Shown one piece after another: positions 44,085 to 53,247 of a stretch of 64,000 nucleotides of DNA. Every line of letters starts with the position of its first letter. Within the stretch, counting starts at the first letter, position 1. The notes beneath the pieces were generated by a model. The model saw only the letters and a program-made list of their open reading frames with translations, was not told where the DNA came from and made no database searches. Both the position numbers and the translations under genes were made by a program. Source of the stretch: Jilunia laotingensis (GTDB taxonomy: Bacteria > Bacteroidota > Bacteroidia > Bacteroidales > Bacteroidaceae); the NCBI RefSeq assembly GCF_014385165.1, contig NZ_JACRTF010000001.1:248001-312000 (forward strand). Reading direction: 5' to 3'.

Positions 44085-45263
44085 ATGTATAAAGTTTACC
44101 TCAAACCCGGCAAAGAGGAATCATTAAAACGTTTTCACCCCTGGATCTTTTCTGGTGCCATCGCCCGTTTCGATGGAGAGCCCGAAGAAGGGGAAGTAGT
44201 AGAAGTGTACACTTCCAAAAATGAATTCATTGCAGAAGGACATTTTCAAATAGGCAGCATCGCTGTACGGGTACTTTCTTTCAAGCAAGAACCTGTCGAT
44301 CATGATTTTTGGAAACGCAAGTTAGAAATAGCTTATGACATGCGACGCAGCATCGGCATTGCCACAAATCCGTCCAACGACACCTACCGCCTTGTACACG
44401 GTGAAGGAGACAACCTACCCGGATTGGTCATAGATATTTATGCTAAAACCGCTGTCATGCAAGCTCATTCCGCAGGCATGCATGTCGACCGCATGACCAT
44501 AGCCGAAGCATTATCAGAAGTTATGGGCGATAAAATCGAGAATATCTACTACAAATCGGAAACGACCCTGCCGTTCAAGGCTGATCTTTTTCCGGAGAAC
44601 GGTTTTCTGAAAGGAGGAAGCAATGACAACATAGCCCGTGAATACGGATTACAGTTCCATGTGGACTGGCTGAAGGGGCAAAAAACCGGTTTTTTTGTAG
44701 ACCAACGTGAAAATCGAGCTTTACTGGAACGATATGCCAAAGACCGATCTGTACTGAATATGTTTTGTTACACCGGAGGATTCTCTTTTTATGCAATGCG
44801 AGGGGGAGCTAAGCTCGTGCATTCGGTAGACAGTTCGTCTAAAGCCATTGATCTGACAAACCAAAATGTAGAACTTAACTTCCCTGGGGATCAGCGCCAT
44901 GCAGCCTTTGCAGAAGATGCCTTCAAATACCTTGACCGAATGGGTGATCAATACGATCTCATCATCCTCGATCCACCGGCATTCGCCAAACATAAAGATG
45001 CACTGCGCAATGCCTTGCAGGGTTATCGGAAACTGAACGCCAAAGCATTTGAGAAGATCAAACCGGGCGGTATCCTCTTTACATTTTCTTGTTCGCAGGT
45101 CGTCACCAAGGACAATTTCCGCACTGCGGTATTTACCGCGGCCGCAATGTCGGGACGCAGTGTGCGCATCCTGCACCAACTGACACAACCTGCGGATCAT
45201 CCGGTAAACATCTACCATCCGGAAGGAGAATACCTGAAAGGGCTAGTTCTTTACGTAGAATGA
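44085..45263 (+). CDS. Class I SAM-dependent rRNA methyltransferase, RlmI-like
   Basis: A 392-residue enzyme. The N-terminal PUA domain (about 1-75, MYKVYLKPGKEESLKRFHPWIFSGAI) binds RNA. A central RFM-type linker follows, then the methyltransferase domain with NMFCYTGGFSFYA (SAM motif I) and LIILDPPAFAKHKDAL (motif IV). This matches RlmI, which makes 5-methylcytosine 1962 of 23S rRNA in E. coli. The symbol is withheld because paralogues exist. It lies 26 bp after the exonuclease gene. Confidence 0.92.
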   Translation: MYKVYLKPGKEESLKRFHPWIFSGAIARFDGEPEEGEVVEVYTSKNEFIAEGHFQIGSIAVRVLSFKQEPVDHDFWKRKLEIAYDMRRSIGIATNPSNDTYRLVHGEGDNLPGLVIDIYAKTAVMQAHSAGMHVDRMTIAEALSEVMGDKIENIYYKSETTLPFKADLFPENGFLKGGSNDNIAREYGLQFHVDWLKGQKTGFFVDQRENRALLERYAKDRSVLNMFCYTGGFSFYAMRGGAKLVHSVDSSSKAIDLTNQNVELNFPGDQRHAAFAEDAFKYLDRMGDQYDLIILDPPAFAKHKDALRNALQGYRKLNAKAFEKIKPGGILFTFSCSQVVTKDNFRTAVFTAAAMSGRSVRILHQLTQPADHPVNIYHPEGEYLKGLVLYVE

Positions 45264-45359
45264 CACGCTATAACATAATACAGAAGGCATCAAAGTTAAT
45301 TAGAGTTAACATCCGATAGAAATCCATCAAAATATTATGTTTTAAAACATAAAACCCAC

Positions 45360-45367
45360 TATCTTTG
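45360..45367 (+). promoter_or_regulatory. -7 element of the short transcription unit
   Basis: TATCTTTG, an exact TAnnTTTG. The -33 position holds T-rich GTTTT at 45339-45343 rather than TTTG. Start near 45374. Confidence 0.55.
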
Positions 45368-45373
45368 CACTGT

Positions 45374-45441
45374 GTTTTTCATGGTATTAGATTTAAGGTT
45401 AACAAAGATTGGCTGTCTGGGATAGATAGCCTTCTTTTTTA
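45374..45441 (+). ncRNA. Candidate short RNA (about 68 nt) ending in a terminator
   Basis: A promoter and an intrinsic terminator enclose only about 68 nt with no start codon plus frame of useful length. The segment has an AT-rich single-stranded-looking 5' part and a 3' hairpin. It could be a free small RNA or an attenuated leader of the transporter gene. I have an uncertain memory of similar promoter-leader-hairpin segments at several places in Bacteroides genomes, which I could not check. Confidence 0.4.
45411..45440 (+). terminator. Intrinsic terminator of the short unit
   Basis: GGCTGTCT (45411-45418) pairs with AGATAGCC (45424-45431), one G-U pair, 5-nt loop, followed by TTCTTTTTT. Confidence 0.8.
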
Positions 45442-45495
45442 TATATACCTACCTACACTTTTATTCCCTACCATATACAGCTTTTCTCATCTTCA

Positions 45496-45529
45496 TTTGG
45501 TACACAATCAACGAAAAACATTATATTTG
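45496..45529 (+). promoter_or_regulatory. Promoter of the nucleoside transporter operon
   Basis: TTTG (45496-45499), 22 bp, TATATTTG (45522-45529). The leader to 45643 would be about 107 nt. Confidence 0.55.
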
Positions 45530-45642
45530 CAGCTATATTGACAAAATTATAAGATACGAACAATTCCAAAATGCCTTCAAGTAGGATATAATGGATTTCT
45601 TTGTAGCCTGTAGTTCATCACGTGTAATTAAAAAAAATAAAT

Positions 45643-46896
45643 ATGAGCATCAAGTACAGATTGATTATTATGAATTTCCTACAATTCTTTGTGTGGGGAT
45701 CGTGGTTAATTTCATTGGGTGGCTACATGGGCAGCGTCCTGCATTTCGAAGGTGGACAAATAGGGGCTATCTTTGCCACCATGGGTATCGCTTCACTGAT
45801 CATGCCAGGACTGACAGGCATTATTGCAGATAAGTGGGTAAATGCAGAAAGGTTATACGGAATACTGCATCTCTTGGGTGCAGGATGCCTCTTCTACGCT
45901 TCAACTGCTACGGACTATACCCACATGTACTGGGCGATGTTGCTCAATCTATTGGTGTATATGCCCACTCTTTCATTGGCGAACACTGTATCTTACAATG
46001 CCCTAGAACAATACAAATGTGAAATTGTAAAAGACTTTCCTCCCATACGTGTGTGGGGGACCATTGGCTTTATCTGTGCAATGTGGGCAGTAGACCTCAC
46101 AGGATTTAAGTCCTCCTGTGCCCAGCTCTATGTCGGAGGTGCCGCGGCATTTCTCTTAGGACTATATTCATTCACTCTTCCCGCCTGTCCTCCCACTAAA
46201 AGTGAAAATAAATCGATGCTCTCGGCATTTGGACTGGATGCATTGGTACTTTTCAAACGCAAGAAGATGGCAATCTTTTTCCTTTTTTCCATGTTATTGG
46301 GGGCTGCGCTACAAATCACAAATTCTTATGGCGACCTCTTTTTAGGCAGTTTTGCCTCCATCCCCGAATATGCAAACTCTTTTGGAGTTAAACATTCAGT
46401 CATCCTTCTTTCTATTTCACAAATGAGCGAAACACTGTTTATCCTCGCCATCCCTTTCTTTCTGAAACATTTCGGGATAAAACGTGTAATGTTGATCAGC
46501 ATGTTCGCCTGGGTATTCAGATTCGGGCTTTTCGGATTAGGCGATCCTGGATCGGGACTGTGGATGTTGATACTTTCGATGATAGTTTACGGAATGGCGT
46601 TCGACTTCTTCAACATTTCGGGTTCCCTGTTTGTTGAATTAGAAGCCAAGCCGGCTATCCGTGCCAGTGCGCAAGGTCTGTTTTTCATAATGACCAATGG
46701 TCTGGGAGCAATTATCGGAGGCTACGCCAGTGGTGCCGTGGTAGATGCCTTTTCAGTATACGACGATGGAATGTTGGTGAGCCGTGAATGGCCTGATATC
46801 TGGTTTATATTTGCCGGCTACGCATTAATAATAGGAATATTGTTTGCTTTAGTGTTCAGATACAAACATAATCCTGAAGAATTAAGTAGGAAGTAA
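45643..46896 (+). CDS. NupG-family nucleoside:H+ symporter (MFS)
   Basis: A 417-residue inner-membrane transporter with about 12 helices. It opens MSIKYRLIIMNFLQFFVWGSWLISLGGYM, as in the nucleoside permease branch of the major facilitator superfamily (NupG/XapB). The sequence VWGTIGFICAMWAVDL and the closing FRYKHNPEELSRK are also typical. It probably imports nucleosides. It is first in an operon with the bifunctional nuclease (3 bp apart) and rsmE. Confidence 0.92.
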   Translation: MSIKYRLIIMNFLQFFVWGSWLISLGGYMGSVLHFEGGQIGAIFATMGIASLIMPGLTGIIADKWVNAERLYGILHLLGAGCLFYASTATDYTHMYWAMLLNLLVYMPTLSLANTVSYNALEQYKCEIVKDFPPIRVWGTIGFICAMWAVDLTGFKSSCAQLYVGGAAAFLLGLYSFTLPACPPTKSENKSMLSAFGLDALVLFKRKKMAIFFLFSMLLGAALQITNSYGDLFLGSFASIPEYANSFGVKHSVILLSISQMSETLFILAIPFFLKHFGIKRVMLISMFAWVFRFGLFGLGDPGSGLWMLILSMIVYGMAFDFFNISGSLFVELEAKPAIRASAQGLFFIMTNGLGAIIGGYASGAVVDAFSVYDDGMLVSREWPDIWFIFAGYALIIGILFALVFRYKHNPEELSRK

Positions 46897-46899
46897 AAA

Positions 46900-47457
46900 A
46901 TGGACAAAAAAATAGAATTACAAGTATTAAATATCTCCAACAGCCAAGCGCAGGTTGGTGCTTACGCCATGGTTTTGGGAGAAGTTGACGGTGAACGGCA
47001 GCTACCTATCATCATAGGGCCGGCCGAAGCACAAGCTACCGCCTTATGCCTTAAAGGAATCAAGGCTCCACGTCCGTTGACGCATGATCTATTCTACACA
47101 TGTTTAAACGTACTTGGAACCAAAATACTCAGAGTACTCATTTACAAGGCAAAAGAAGGAGTTTTCTACTCATATATCTATTTAAAAAGAGACGATGAGA
47201 TCATACGTATCGATTCACGAACTTCGGATGCCATTGCACTGGCAGTCCGTTCCGACTGTCCCATTTATATTTATGAATCTATTCTTGAAAAAGAGCGCTT
47301 GCACTTGGACGTGTCGGAAACGTCTACTACCGAAGAAGAAGAAATCTCAGAACCTGCCGATAAGGAAAGTCTGGAACAAGCTTTAGAACAAGCCATCAAA
47401 GAAGAAAATTATGAACTTGCAGCCCGGTTACGTGATGAAATAAACCGGAACAAATAA
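46900..47457 (+). CDS. Bifunctional nuclease (BFN/DUF151) family protein with UVR-like tail
   Basis: A 185-residue protein. Residues about 1-135 form the BFN/DUF151 domain (LPIIIGPAEAQATALCLKGIKAPRPLTHDL, RIDSRTSDAIALAVRSDCPIYI), known from TM0160 and plant BBD nucleases. An acidic linker precedes a UVR-like motif near 150-185 (LEQALEQAIKEENYELAARLRDEINR), as used for partner contact in UvrB/ClpC systems. Nuclease activity is inferred from the family only. It starts 3 bp after the transporter stop. Confidence 0.9.
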   Translation: MDKKIELQVLNISNSQAQVGAYAMVLGEVDGERQLPIIIGPAEAQATALCLKGIKAPRPLTHDLFYTCLNVLGTKILRVLIYKAKEGVFYSYIYLKRDDEIIRIDSRTSDAIALAVRSDCPIYIYESILEKERLHLDVSETSTTEEEEISEPADKESLEQALEQAIKEENYELAARLRDEINRNK

Positions 47458-47465
47458 CCCCGAAT

Positions 47466-48164
47466 ATGCACGTATTCTACACCCCCGATATAAAAACCAA
47501 AGCAGAACTTCCCGAAGAGGAAGCTCTGCACTGTGTCCGCGTATTACGACTTACCCCGGGAGACGAAATCAGGCTAACCGATGGTGAAGGCAACTTTTAC
47601 CGGGCAGAAATTACGGTAGCGACCAATAAACGATGTTTGGTCAAACTTCTCGAAACCCTTCCCCAACCTCCTTTACGATCAGGGCATTTACACATTGCCA
47701 TGGCACCGACCAAAAATATGGATCGTAATGAATGGTTTGCCGAAAAAGCCACAGAAATCGGTATTGATGAATTGACTTTCCTCAACTGTCGCTATTCAGA
47801 ACGAAAAGTAATCAAAACGGACCGCATTGAAAAGATCGTAATTTCAGCTGTCAAGCAGTCTCTCAAAGCTTACAGACCGAGATTAAACGAAATGACAGAT
47901 TTCAATACTTTCATTTCTCAGGATTTCCGCGGACAAAAATTTATTGCACATTGCTATAAAGATGAGAAGCCTTTATTAAAACATGTACTTAAACCGGAAG
48001 AAGATACTTTAATACTGATAGGTCCGGAAGGTGATTTCAGCGAAGAAGAAGTAGCTAAGGCAATTGAGAACGGATTTCAACCCATCAGCTTGGGAAACTC
48101 AAGATTACGAACCGAAACTGCTGCTTTAGTGGCATGTCATACGGTCAATCTAATAAATCAATAA
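47466..48164 (+). CDS. rsmE: 16S rRNA (uracil-1498-N3)-methyltransferase RsmE
   Basis: A 232-residue SPOUT-class methyltransferase. The N-terminal PUA-like domain covers about 1-70 (LPEEEALHCVRVLRLTPGDEIRLTDGEG). The knotted domain has MAPTKNMDRNEWFAEKATEIGIDEL, LIGPEGDFSEEEV and ISLGNSRLRTETAAL, the family signature. It methylates U1498 of 16S rRNA. It follows the nuclease gene by 8 bp. Confidence 0.97.
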   Translation: MHVFYTPDIKTKAELPEEEALHCVRVLRLTPGDEIRLTDGEGNFYRAEITVATNKRCLVKLLETLPQPPLRSGHLHIAMAPTKNMDRNEWFAEKATEIGIDELTFLNCRYSERKVIKTDRIEKIVISAVKQSLKAYRPRLNEMTDFNTFISQDFRGQKFIAHCYKDEKPLLKHVLKPEEDTLILIGPEGDFSEEEVAKAIENGFQPISLGNSRLRTETAALVACHTVNLINQ

Positions 48165-48244
48165 TCCTTTATCTCCAGTCAATGAGATATATAGGAAAAG
48201 AATGGCAACATTTATAAATATCAACCTTTAAACAAGATATAGTT

Positions 48245-49807
48245 ATGGTAAAGAAAATGATTTCCCGACTTTCGGTGCTGGCAGTACTGATTGTATTCAT
48301 GGCATCCTGCTCAAAACAAGCAGATTATACAAACGCAATTCCCGCTGACGCATCAGCCGTAGCTTCCATCAACCTGAAATCACTTATAGATAAATCCGGT
48401 TTGAAAGACAAGGAAAATGAAGCTGCAAAACAAAAGATAATCGAAGCTTTAAAAGGAGGAATCAACGCTGCTTCATTTCAACAGATAGAAAAAGTTATCA
48501 ATAATCCTAAAGAATCGGGAATTGATATCGAGGCTCCCATATATTATTTCACGTCGCCCTCTTTTCCTTATACTTCGCTGCTGGGAAAAGTAACAGACCG
48601 GGATAAATTGGAAGCTTCATTGGAAGTTATGGTAAAAGAGCAACTGTGCCAACCGGTAGAAACTTCAGACGGATTCAGTCAAACAAAAATAGGGACCAAT
48701 GATATCTTGGCTTTCAATGAAAGCGTGGCTATGTTAGTACATGTCAATAGTAATTCGCAAATGGATAATGCAGTAAAAGTTATCGGATCTTTGTTAAAAC
48801 AAACCGGTGAGAACAGTATCATCGGTAATACAGGCTTCCAGAAGATGCAGAAACAAAAAGGCGACATCAACGTTTTAGCTTCTTTTGCCGCTCTTCCGGA
48901 AATGTATGCCCGCCAATTGAATACTGCCATGAGCATGTCCGGTATCAACATAGATCCAAAAGACCTGATGATACTAGGTAGCCTAAGCTTTGAGAAAGGC
49001 AAAATTGCAATGCAAAGCGAATACTACACAGACAACAAAGAGGTAATGGCAATGCTGGAAAAGCAACAACAAGCTACAAAAAAATTAAATAGTACATTCT
49101 TGAAATACTTCCCAGCGTCAACCATCGCATTTATGAATGTAGGTGCTAACGGTGAAGAGACTTACAATCTATTACAGGATAATCCGGATTTCCGTAACAC
49201 ATTCTCACTGGCCAAAGCTGACGAAATAAAAGAGTTATTCGCATCATTCAATGGAGATATATCTGCTGGATTGATCAACTTCACGATGAATAATGCTCCT
49301 ACTTTTGCTGTCTATGCCGATGTAAAAAACGGAAATGCTTTAAAAGCACTTTATGACAACAAAAAAGCATTGAATCTGAACAGAGGTGAGGATATTGTGA
49401 AACTGGGTGAAGACGAATACGTTTTCAAATCCAGACAAATGAACTTGTTCTTTGGCATCAAAGACAAACAAATGTATGCAACAAATGACGAACTCCTTTA
49501 TAAGAGTATCGGCAAACCTGTAGAAAAATCAATTAAAGACACAGAGTATGCCTCGGATATGAAAGGAAAAAATTTCTTTATGGTCATCAATATGAATGCA
49601 ATCCTTGAACTCCCTGTCGTAAAGATGATGGTGGGATTCGGTGGAGAAGAATACCAAATGTACTATAATCTGGCATCACAAATAAGTTATTTCGAAGCAA
49701 GCAGCGATGGTAACAATATTGCTAACATCGACCTAATTCTGAAAAACAAGGATGTCAACGCCTTAAAACTGATTGTAGACTTTGCAAAGAAGTTCACCGG
49801 TATGTAA
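48245..49807 (+). CDS. DUF4836-family lipoprotein
   Basis: A 520-residue lipoprotein (lipobox FMASC, Cys near residue 22) of the Bacteroidota DUF4836 family. It opens the mature part with YTNAIPADASAVASINLKSLIDKSGL, the usual family motif. It has repeated mixed alpha/beta segments (YYFTSPSFPYTSLLGKVTDRDKLE). The function is unknown. It stands 18 bp before an ABC ATPase gene and its permease, so the three may form one transport or envelope unit. Confidence 0.88.
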   Translation: MVKKMISRLSVLAVLIVFMASCSKQADYTNAIPADASAVASINLKSLIDKSGLKDKENEAAKQKIIEALKGGINAASFQQIEKVINNPKESGIDIEAPIYYFTSPSFPYTSLLGKVTDRDKLEASLEVMVKEQLCQPVETSDGFSQTKIGTNDILAFNESVAMLVHVNSNSQMDNAVKVIGSLLKQTGENSIIGNTGFQKMQKQKGDINVLASFAALPEMYARQLNTAMSMSGINIDPKDLMILGSLSFEKGKIAMQSEYYTDNKEVMAMLEKQQQATKKLNSTFLKYFPASTIAFMNVGANGEETYNLLQDNPDFRNTFSLAKADEIKELFASFNGDISAGLINFTMNNAPTFAVYADVKNGNALKALYDNKKALNLNRGEDIVKLGEDEYVFKSRQMNLFFGIKDKQMYATNDELLYKSIGKPVEKSIKDTEYASDMKGKNFFMVINMNAILELPVVKMMVGFGGEEYQMYYNLASQISYFEASSDGNNIANIDLILKNKDVNALKLIVDFAKKFTGM

Positions 49808-49825
49808 AATAATTGAGACTAATAT

Positions 49826-50470
49826 ATGGAAAGTATCCACCTTCAGCAAACACTTCCCCAAGTGTTTGCTGACCGTAATTCAATCACTTCGGACATCTGG
49901 CATCAAGATATCACTTTTAGTAAAGGAGAGATGTATCTCATTGAGGCAGCCTCCGGAACAGGAAAATCTTCTCTATGTAGTTACATCTATGGCTACCGGA
50001 ACGATTATCAGGGGATCATCAATTTCGATGAAACCAATATCAAAGCTTACACCGTGAAGCAGTGGGTTGAAATCAGAAAAAAATCATTGAGCATGCTTTT
50101 TCAGGACTTACGAATCTTCACCGAACTTACCGGACTTGAAAATATCCAATTGAAAAATAACCTGACCGGCTATAAAAAGAAGAAAGACATACTAGCCCTC
50201 TTCGATGCCATGGGTATAGAAGATAAACTAAACACGAAAGCAGGTAAATTATCTTATGGCCAACAACAACGAATTGCATTTATCCGCGCTCTTTGCCAGC
50301 CTTTTGATTTCATTTTCCTGGATGAACCGATCAGTCACCTTGATGATAGCAACGGACAAATAATGAGTGCCTTACTCAAAGAAGAGGTAAAAAAGCAAGG
50401 AGCAGGGGTTATCGTTACATCAATCGGTAAACACATAGAGTTGCCCTATAATAAAGTGTTGAAGCTATAA
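49826..50470 (+). CDS. ABC transporter ATP-binding protein (LolD/MacB-like)
   Basis: A 214-residue ATPase. Walker A is ASGTGKSS near residues 45-52, with Ala instead of the first Gly of GxSGxGKS. The Q-loop is SMLFQDLRIF. The signature is LSYGQQQR, slightly off LSGGQ. Walker B is FIFLDEPISHLDD, and the switch His is in KHIELPYN, well displaced. It pairs with the following permease (11 bp apart). Substrate unknown. Confidence 0.92.
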   Translation: MESIHLQQTLPQVFADRNSITSDIWHQDITFSKGEMYLIEAASGTGKSSLCSYIYGYRNDYQGIINFDETNIKAYTVKQWVEIRKKSLSMLFQDLRIFTELTGLENIQLKNNLTGYKKKKDILALFDAMGIEDKLNTKAGKLSYGQQQRIAFIRALCQPFDFIFLDEPISHLDDSNGQIMSALLKEEVKKQGAGVIVTSIGKHIELPYNKVLKL

Positions 50471-50481
50471 ATATTATCTAC

Positions 50482-51684
50482 ATGAAACTTATCTGGAAGT
50501 TACTTCGTCAACATATCAGTATCGGTCAGTTAGCCGGCTTTTTTCTTGCAAACCTTTTCGGCATGACGATCGTGCTGCTTGGTGTACAATTTTATAAAGA
50601 TATCCTACCGGTATTTACTGAAGGCGACAGTTTTATGAAGCGAGACTACATTATTGTCACCAAGAAAGTCAGTACTTTAGGTTCTTTTACTGGTAAGAAC
50701 AACACTTTCTCTGAACAGGAAATCAATGATTTGGAAAAACAATCCTTTACCAAGTCGATAGGTGCTTTTATTCCTTCCCAATTTAAAGTATCGGCTGGTC
50801 TCGGTATGCAAGAAGCAGGCATCCATCTCTCAACTGACATGTTTTTTGAATCCGTACCGAATGAATTTGTAGATGTAAAATTGGACAAATGGCATTTTAA
50901 CAAAGATAGCCATACTATTCCAATCATTATTCCACGCAATTATCTGAATCTATATAATTTCGGGTTCGCCCAAAGCCGTAGTTTACCTAAATTATCCGAA
51001 GGTTTAATGAGCCTTGTTCAAATGGATATATTATTGCGCGGCAACGGGCGAGCCGAACAATTCAAAGGAAATATCGTAGGTTTCTCCAACCGTTTGAATA
51101 CAATATTAGTACCTGAAGATTTTATGGAATGGGCTAACCGGAACTTCTCTCCGGAAACAAAAGCGACTCCATCACGCCTCATCATCGAAGTAGGAAATCC
51201 TGCAGATGCAAAGATTGCCCAATATTTCCAGCAAAAAGGATATGAAACAGAAGACGGAAAACTGGATGCCGGAAAAACGACTTATTTTCTACGCCTGATT
51301 ATAGGTATCGTCTTAGGGGTGGGACTCTTTATCAGTATTCTCTCATTCTATATTTTGATGCTCAGCATCTACCTTCTTTTACAAAAGAACACTTCCAAGT
51401 TAGAGAATTTATTATTGATCGGCTACAGCCCTACGCGGGTAGCACGACCCTACCAGACTCTTACTTTAGGGCTTAATATATTAGTACTTCTGCTTTCTTT
51501 CGGTTTAGTAACCTGGATACGTAGTATATATATCAATACACTCGGTTTACTCTTTCCACAAATGGAAACCGGCTCTCTCTGGCCAGCCTTTATCACAGGA
51601 TTTATACTATTCATTATTGTATCATTTTTCAACATAGTCACTATTAAACAAAAAATACTATCCATCTGGATGCATCGTGTGTAA
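50482..51684 (+). CDS. ABC transporter permease (FtsX/LolC/MacB-type)
   Basis: A 400-residue membrane protein: one helix near 15-40 (GQLAGFFLANLFGMTIVLLGV), a large periplasmic domain of about 225 residues, then three helices (IVLGVGLFISILSFYILMLSIYLLL, ILVLLLSFGLV, LWPAFITGFILFIIVSFFNIVTI). This is the four-helix FtsX-like plan of LolCE and MacB, which act on periplasmic or lipid-linked substrates rather than cytoplasmic solutes. Confidence 0.88.
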   Translation: MKLIWKLLRQHISIGQLAGFFLANLFGMTIVLLGVQFYKDILPVFTEGDSFMKRDYIIVTKKVSTLGSFTGKNNTFSEQEINDLEKQSFTKSIGAFIPSQFKVSAGLGMQEAGIHLSTDMFFESVPNEFVDVKLDKWHFNKDSHTIPIIIPRNYLNLYNFGFAQSRSLPKLSEGLMSLVQMDILLRGNGRAEQFKGNIVGFSNRLNTILVPEDFMEWANRNFSPETKATPSRLIIEVGNPADAKIAQYFQQKGYETEDGKLDAGKTTYFLRLIIGIVLGVGLFISILSFYILMLSIYLLLQKNTSKLENLLLIGYSPTRVARPYQTLTLGLNILVLLLSFGLVTWIRSIYINTLGLLFPQMETGSLWPAFITGFILFIIVSFFNIVTIKQKILSIWMHRV

Positions 51685-51713
51685 CCGACAATTAAGATAA
51701 AAATACAGAAACA

Positions 51714-51747
51714 TTTGTTTTTTAATTATAAAAATTTTGTACCTTCG
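51714..51747 (+). promoter_or_regulatory. Promoter of the PEGA-domain protein gene
   Basis: TTTG (51714-51717), 22 bp, TACCTTCG (51740-51747, one off TAnnTTTG). It lies 42 bp before the chosen ATG at 51790 and after an in-frame ATG at 51715, supporting the later start. Confidence 0.5.
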
Positions 51748-51789
51748 CCAGCGAAAAAAGGAACAAAATCAACTTATATTCTTAATAAT

Positions 51790-53220
51790 ATGAGAAAACA
51801 AATCGTTTTCACGCTATTGTCCATGGGCTTCTCCTGTATCAGCTTTGCACAGGAAGCCATTAACCAGGACAGCATATCAGTACAACAAACAGACTCGGTC
51901 ATAACCGATGCTGCAACAGAAAAGCCTGTAGAAGAGATTTCAATTGTCAGTTTTCGAAGATTGGAAAACGATATTACAGCAAGAGTTACAGCACCTAAAC
52001 GTGATCAAAACAATGATTTATGTGCTATTATTAAAGTTGTGACCAAAGACAAAGCACTCTTTTTTGAGCCGGATGCCTTAGGAATCGTAGCACGCGAAGA
52101 CCAGCCGGGTGAAATCTGGCTCTACGTACCACACGGTTCGAAGCGCATCACCATTAAACATGAACGTTTCGGAATCATCCGAAATTACTTCTACAACGAA
52201 TCGATCGATAAGGCAACCGTTTATGAACTCAGATTATTCGTTCCGGAAATTCAAAGTAACGGTACACAAATCATCGAACGTATTGTGGAAAAGAAGGCAA
52301 CCGAACAGGCGTTGATGATGAACTATTCTCCATCCAAAGCGCGCATCTATATCGATGATGAACTGCAAAACACAAATGACAACGGAGCTTTCTCAAAAGT
52401 CCTTCCTCTAGGACAGCATAATTACCGTGTTGTCGCTCCTCATCACACAGAAGAAAAAGGTACTTTCGACATTGTTCCTGAACGTCCGAGTGCTTTGAAT
52501 GTGGCTTTGCAACCTACATACGGTTTTATGACGGTAAATTCTAACAAGGACCACACCAAAATTTATATCAACAAGGAAATGATAGGGAATGCCCCTTATC
52601 AATCCGATACCATCAATGTAGGTAAATACACGGTACGTGCCGAACGCTCTTGGTATTTGCCGCAAGAACGGGAAATAGAAATCAGACCGACCGAAACAAA
52701 CAATGTGCAGTTTGCTCTTGAAAGACAAAAGGCGAATGTCTTTTTAACGGCACAATATGGTACAGCCTTCAAAGGCGGTAAACAAACTTCTTTCGGACTC
52801 ATGGCAGGTATTTGCCGGAAAGCAGGTGGCTATATCAGCATACGAACCAACGGCAGTCCGGCAGTCGACTGGAATGGTCCTAGCAATCCCTACGGAATTT
52901 ATTCCGGAAAAGTAGAAAAGCATCACCTTTCAACCTTGGGTGGATTTATGACAAGGTTAGCCAAACCGATATACCTCTATTTTGGAGGAGGATACATTTT
53001 CCGTACGTTGGATTGGCAAATTTCTCCGGATGCTCCTTCATACGACAAAGGTGAATATCAAACGGTTCAAAACCATTCCGGTGGCATGTTTGAAGCTGGT
53101 CTGATAGGCCGATATAAATTCATATCTCTTTCTGCAGGTGTCACTTTTGGTATCCCGGATGATGGTTTCGGTAAATATATGGAAGCCACCATCGGCATTG
53201 GTTATGTATTTGGAAGATAA
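51790..53220 (+). CDS. PEGA-domain exported protein
   Basis: A 476-residue exported protein. The chosen ATG gives a signal peptide (RKQIVFTLLSMGFSCISFAQ); an upstream ATG at 51715 lies before the promoter's -7 element. PEGA-type beta domains lie around residues 195-320 (ARIYIDDELQNTNDNGAFSKVLPLGQHNYRV, TKIYINKEMIGNAPYQSDTINVGKYTVRAE). The last about 150 residues look like a small outer-membrane barrel (GGFMTRLAKPIYLYFGGGYIF, ending IGIGYVFGR). The function is unknown; a cell-surface or scaffold role is likely. Confidence 0.85.
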   Translation: MRKQIVFTLLSMGFSCISFAQEAINQDSISVQQTDSVITDAATEKPVEEISIVSFRRLENDITARVTAPKRDQNNDLCAIIKVVTKDKALFFEPDALGIVAREDQPGEIWLYVPHGSKRITIKHERFGIIRNYFYNESIDKATVYELRLFVPEIQSNGTQIIERIVEKKATEQALMMNYSPSKARIYIDDELQNTNDNGAFSKVLPLGQHNYRVVAPHHTEEKGTFDIVPERPSALNVALQPTYGFMTVNSNKDHTKIYINKEMIGNAPYQSDTINVGKYTVRAERSWYLPQEREIEIRPTETNNVQFALERQKANVFLTAQYGTAFKGGKQTSFGLMAGICRKAGGYISIRTNGSPAVDWNGPSNPYGIYSGKVEKHHLSTLGGFMTRLAKPIYLYFGGGYIFRTLDWQISPDAPSYDKGEYQTVQNHSGGMFEAGLIGRYKFISLSAGVTFGIPDDGFGKYMEATIGIGYVFGR

Positions 53221-53247
53221 GCAATTAATTTAATGAATATAAATATT

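Larger units (their letters stand above)
45264..45642. other. Intergenic region with two promoters and a terminator
   Basis: A 379-bp region. It contains a promoter, a short transcribed segment and an intrinsic terminator (45339-45444), then a second promoter (45496-45529) that can serve the transporter gene at 45643. No protein-coding frame is supported. Confidence 0.7.
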
